A stretch of DNA of 6,984 bases from Methanosarcinaceae archaeon (GTDB taxonomy: Archaea; Halobacteriota; Methanosarcinia; Methanosarcinales; Methanosarcinaceae). Below the pieces are notes generated by a model that was not told the origin of the DNA, made no database searches, and saw nothing but the letters and a program-made list of their open reading frames with translations. Positions 6,181 to 6,984 of the stretch are shown one piece after another (within the stretch, counting starts at the first letter, position 1; every line of letters begins with the position of its first letter). The translations under genes were made by a program, and so were the position numbers. Location of the stretch: NCBI GenBank assembly GCA_030609665.1, contig JAUWBW010000099.1, positions 1 to 6,984 on the forward strand, read 5' to 3'.

Positions 6181-6210
6181 ATTATATATTTTATAACTTC
6201 ATATATTAAT
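6181..6210. promoter_or_regulatory. shared AT-rich divergent promoter region
   Basis: The 119 bases between the two divergent start codons contain TTATATATTTTATAA (6183-6197) and CATATATTAAT (6200-6210). Read rightwards, TATATATT sits about 45 bases before the membrane-protein ATG; read leftwards, TTATAAAATATATAA sits about 70 bases before the RNase III ATG. Overlapping TATA elements could make the two promoters compete or be co-regulated; no operator is recognised. Confidence 0.45.
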
Positions 6211-6232
6211 TAAATTTAATTGAGGTTAATAC

Positions 6233-6856
6233 ATGAATTTAAGTCCCTTTAAGATAGTCATTTTGATAACAATTTTGATAACTATATTTATTGAACTTAT
6301 AATCGTATCATTAAATATTTCGGAACCACTTGAAATTATTTCAGAGTTAGCAATTACAGATTTAATTGCAATTTTGAGTATTACTGTTTATATTGTAGGT
6401 ACTCTTTTACTCTTTGGCGCTTATATAAGACAAACACTAGATTATCACTTAAAGGCGTCTGAATTTAGCACTAAAGAACAAATATTAGTTATTGGTGGAG
6501 CATATGTTTCATTTGCTATTTATGCAATTTTGGTTATATCTTACGATATTCCCCCATTCTTTTTTGCATCATTTTTTGTGATAATGATCTTATTTATTTT
6601 GTGTGGATATTTTTTAACTGAAAAATATGAAATTGTTACTTTAAAAATGGTTACCTTTAATGAACATGGTATTAAACAAATCGAAACAAGAAATAATTTG
6701 AAATTATATGATACGACAGATAAAGATTATCGGTTTAAATATCGTAATGAAAATGAGTTTATAATACCAAATGACCAAGTTCTAGAGATCATTTATTTAG
6801 ATAAGCCGAATAAAGTTGAAGAAATCCCGATAGAAAATATCGGGAAAAAGAAGTAG
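6233..6856 (+). CDS. four-helix membrane protein with a C-terminal cytoplasmic tail, unknown function
   Basis: I do not recognise a family. It has 207 residues. Hydrophobic helices lie at about 7-27, 42-64, 84-103 and 109-128, with no cleavable signal peptide. The loop between helices 2 and 3 (about 65-83) is charged. Residues 129-207 form a hydrophilic tail (TEKYEIVTLKMVTFNEHGIKQI onward) with alternating hydrophobic residues that suggest a small beta-rich domain; it ends in KKK. The ATG at 6233 has a TGAGGT Shine-Dalgarno 7 bases upstream. It is the most AT-rich gene in the window (30 of 120 bases are G/C in 6241-6360). It is divergent from RNase III, and its last codons (EIPIENIGKK) are encoded by the direct repeat shared with 5272-5333. 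It ends two bases from the 3' end of the opposing tRNA-Asp. Confidence 0.8.
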   Translation: MNLSPFKIVILITILITIFIELIIVSLNISEPLEIISELAITDLIAILSITVYIVGTLLLFGAYIRQTLDYHLKASEFSTKEQILVIGGAYVSFAIYAILVISYDIPPFFFASFFVIMILFILCGYFLTEKYEIVTLKMVTFNEHGIKQIETRNNLKLYDTTDKDYRFKYRNENEFIIPNDQVLEIIYLDKPNKVEEIPIENIGKKK

Positions 6857-6867
6857 AACGTTCGGAC
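6814..6867. repeat. direct repeat copy B: tRNA-Asp 3' end and trailer
   Basis: Intact counterpart of 5272-5333: AGTTGAA (6814-6820), ATCCCGATA (6824-6832), ATATCG (6837-6842) and ACGTTCGGAC (6858-6867). It spans the tRNA-Asp 3' acceptor strand and about 45 bases of its trailer, the place where archaeal and bacterial tRNA-directed integrases leave attachment sites. Confidence 0.65.
6825..6845 (-). terminator. hairpin in the tRNA-Asp trailer
   Basis: Perfect 8-base-pair stem TCCCGATA/TATCGGGA with a 5-base loop, 14 bases beyond the tRNA-Asp 3' end. On the minus strand the T-run CTTTTT directly before it and TTTCTTC after it suit transcription termination of tRNA-Asp. It lies within the 3' coding end of the opposing membrane-protein gene. 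Confidence 0.5.
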
Positions 6868-6931
6868 CGGGATTCGAACCCGAGTCGGAGCCTCGACAGG
6901 GCTCCATGATCGGCCACTACACTATCCGAAC
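6859..6931 (-). tRNA. tRNA-Asp (anticodon GUC)
   Basis: Minus-strand cloverleaf of 73 bases. Acceptor GTTCGGA (6925-6931) pairs perfectly with TCCGAAC (6860-6866); the discriminator is G (6859), as expected for aspartate; no CCA is encoded. The D region GTGTAGTGGCC...ATCAT is typical of archaeal tRNA-Asp. Anticodon stem GAGCC/GGCTC encloses CTGTCGA, anticodon GTC, reading GAC and GAU. The T arm is CGGG-TTCGAAT-CCCG. No intron. Confidence 0.95.
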
Positions 6932-6961
6932 ATGTGGTTTATGCGAGTACACCCTAAAGCA

Positions 6962-6984
6962 TGTTTTTGCATTTAAGCCTTTTT
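6962..6984 (-). promoter_or_regulatory. promoter of tRNA-Asp
   Basis: The minus strand from the right edge reads AAAAAGGCTTAAATGCAAAA: A-rich BRE-like bases, then CTTAAATGC as TATA-like box, centred about 42 bases before the tRNA. It aligns with the tRNA-Arg promoter (AAAAG.CTT..ATGCA.AAACAT). It may continue beyond the window. Confidence 0.5.

Noticed and set aside
5338..6867. Complete mobile element
   Set aside because: No integrase, transposase, replication gene or terminal inverted repeats are present; only attachment-like repeats support mobility, so it is reported as a finding and not as a mobile element.

Overview
The window looks like chromosomal DNA from a methanogenic euryarchaeon, most likely a relative of the Methanosarcinales. 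This is inferred from four things: a MoeA fused to a periplasmic-binding-protein-like domain (a typically archaeal architecture), TATA-type promoters, tRNA genes without an encoded CCA, and Shine-Dalgarno motifs of the GAGG/GGTG type. No marker gene fixes the genus.

Left part (1-4620), composition about 45-50% G+C where sampled. An ABC-2 type export permease, cut by the left edge, runs rightwards to 1039. It converges on a leftward block: a small two-helix membrane protein (3377-3607) and, 11 bases after it, a moeA-type gene (1440-3365) for molybdenum/tungsten cofactor synthesis. An unrecognised, probably truncated reading frame (1073 to about 1489) overlaps the 3' end of moeA. Upstream, and separately transcribed, lies a class IV branched-chain aminotransferase (ilvE, 3739-4617) with its own promoter and a hairpin just before its ribosome binding site.

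Middle (4618-4993): about 375 bases without a gene. They hold the ilvE promoter and leader, small inverted repeats, and the promoter of a tRNA-Arg(UCU) gene (4994-5068).

Right part (5069-6984), clearly AT-rich (about 22-38% G+C in sampled lines). A 56-codon gene (5115-5285) that is too short for most gene callers follows the tRNA-Arg. Then come a complete bacterial-type RNase III (5343-6113, leftward) and, divergent from it across a shared AT-rich promoter region, a four-helix membrane protein (6233-6856). A tRNA-Asp(GUC) gene on the minus strand (6859-6931) closes the segment.

The most interesting structure is an imperfect direct repeat. The trailer hairpin and the last bases of tRNA-Asp (6814-6867) reappear at 5272-5333, immediately beyond the RNase III gene, where they are followed by nine bases identical to the tRNA-Arg 3' end and trailer. 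The RNase III/membrane-protein pair is therefore bracketed by tRNA-derived sequence, as expected for an inserted or recombined cassette at a tRNA gene. No integrase or transposase is present. A functional link between the two genes is only a hypothesis.
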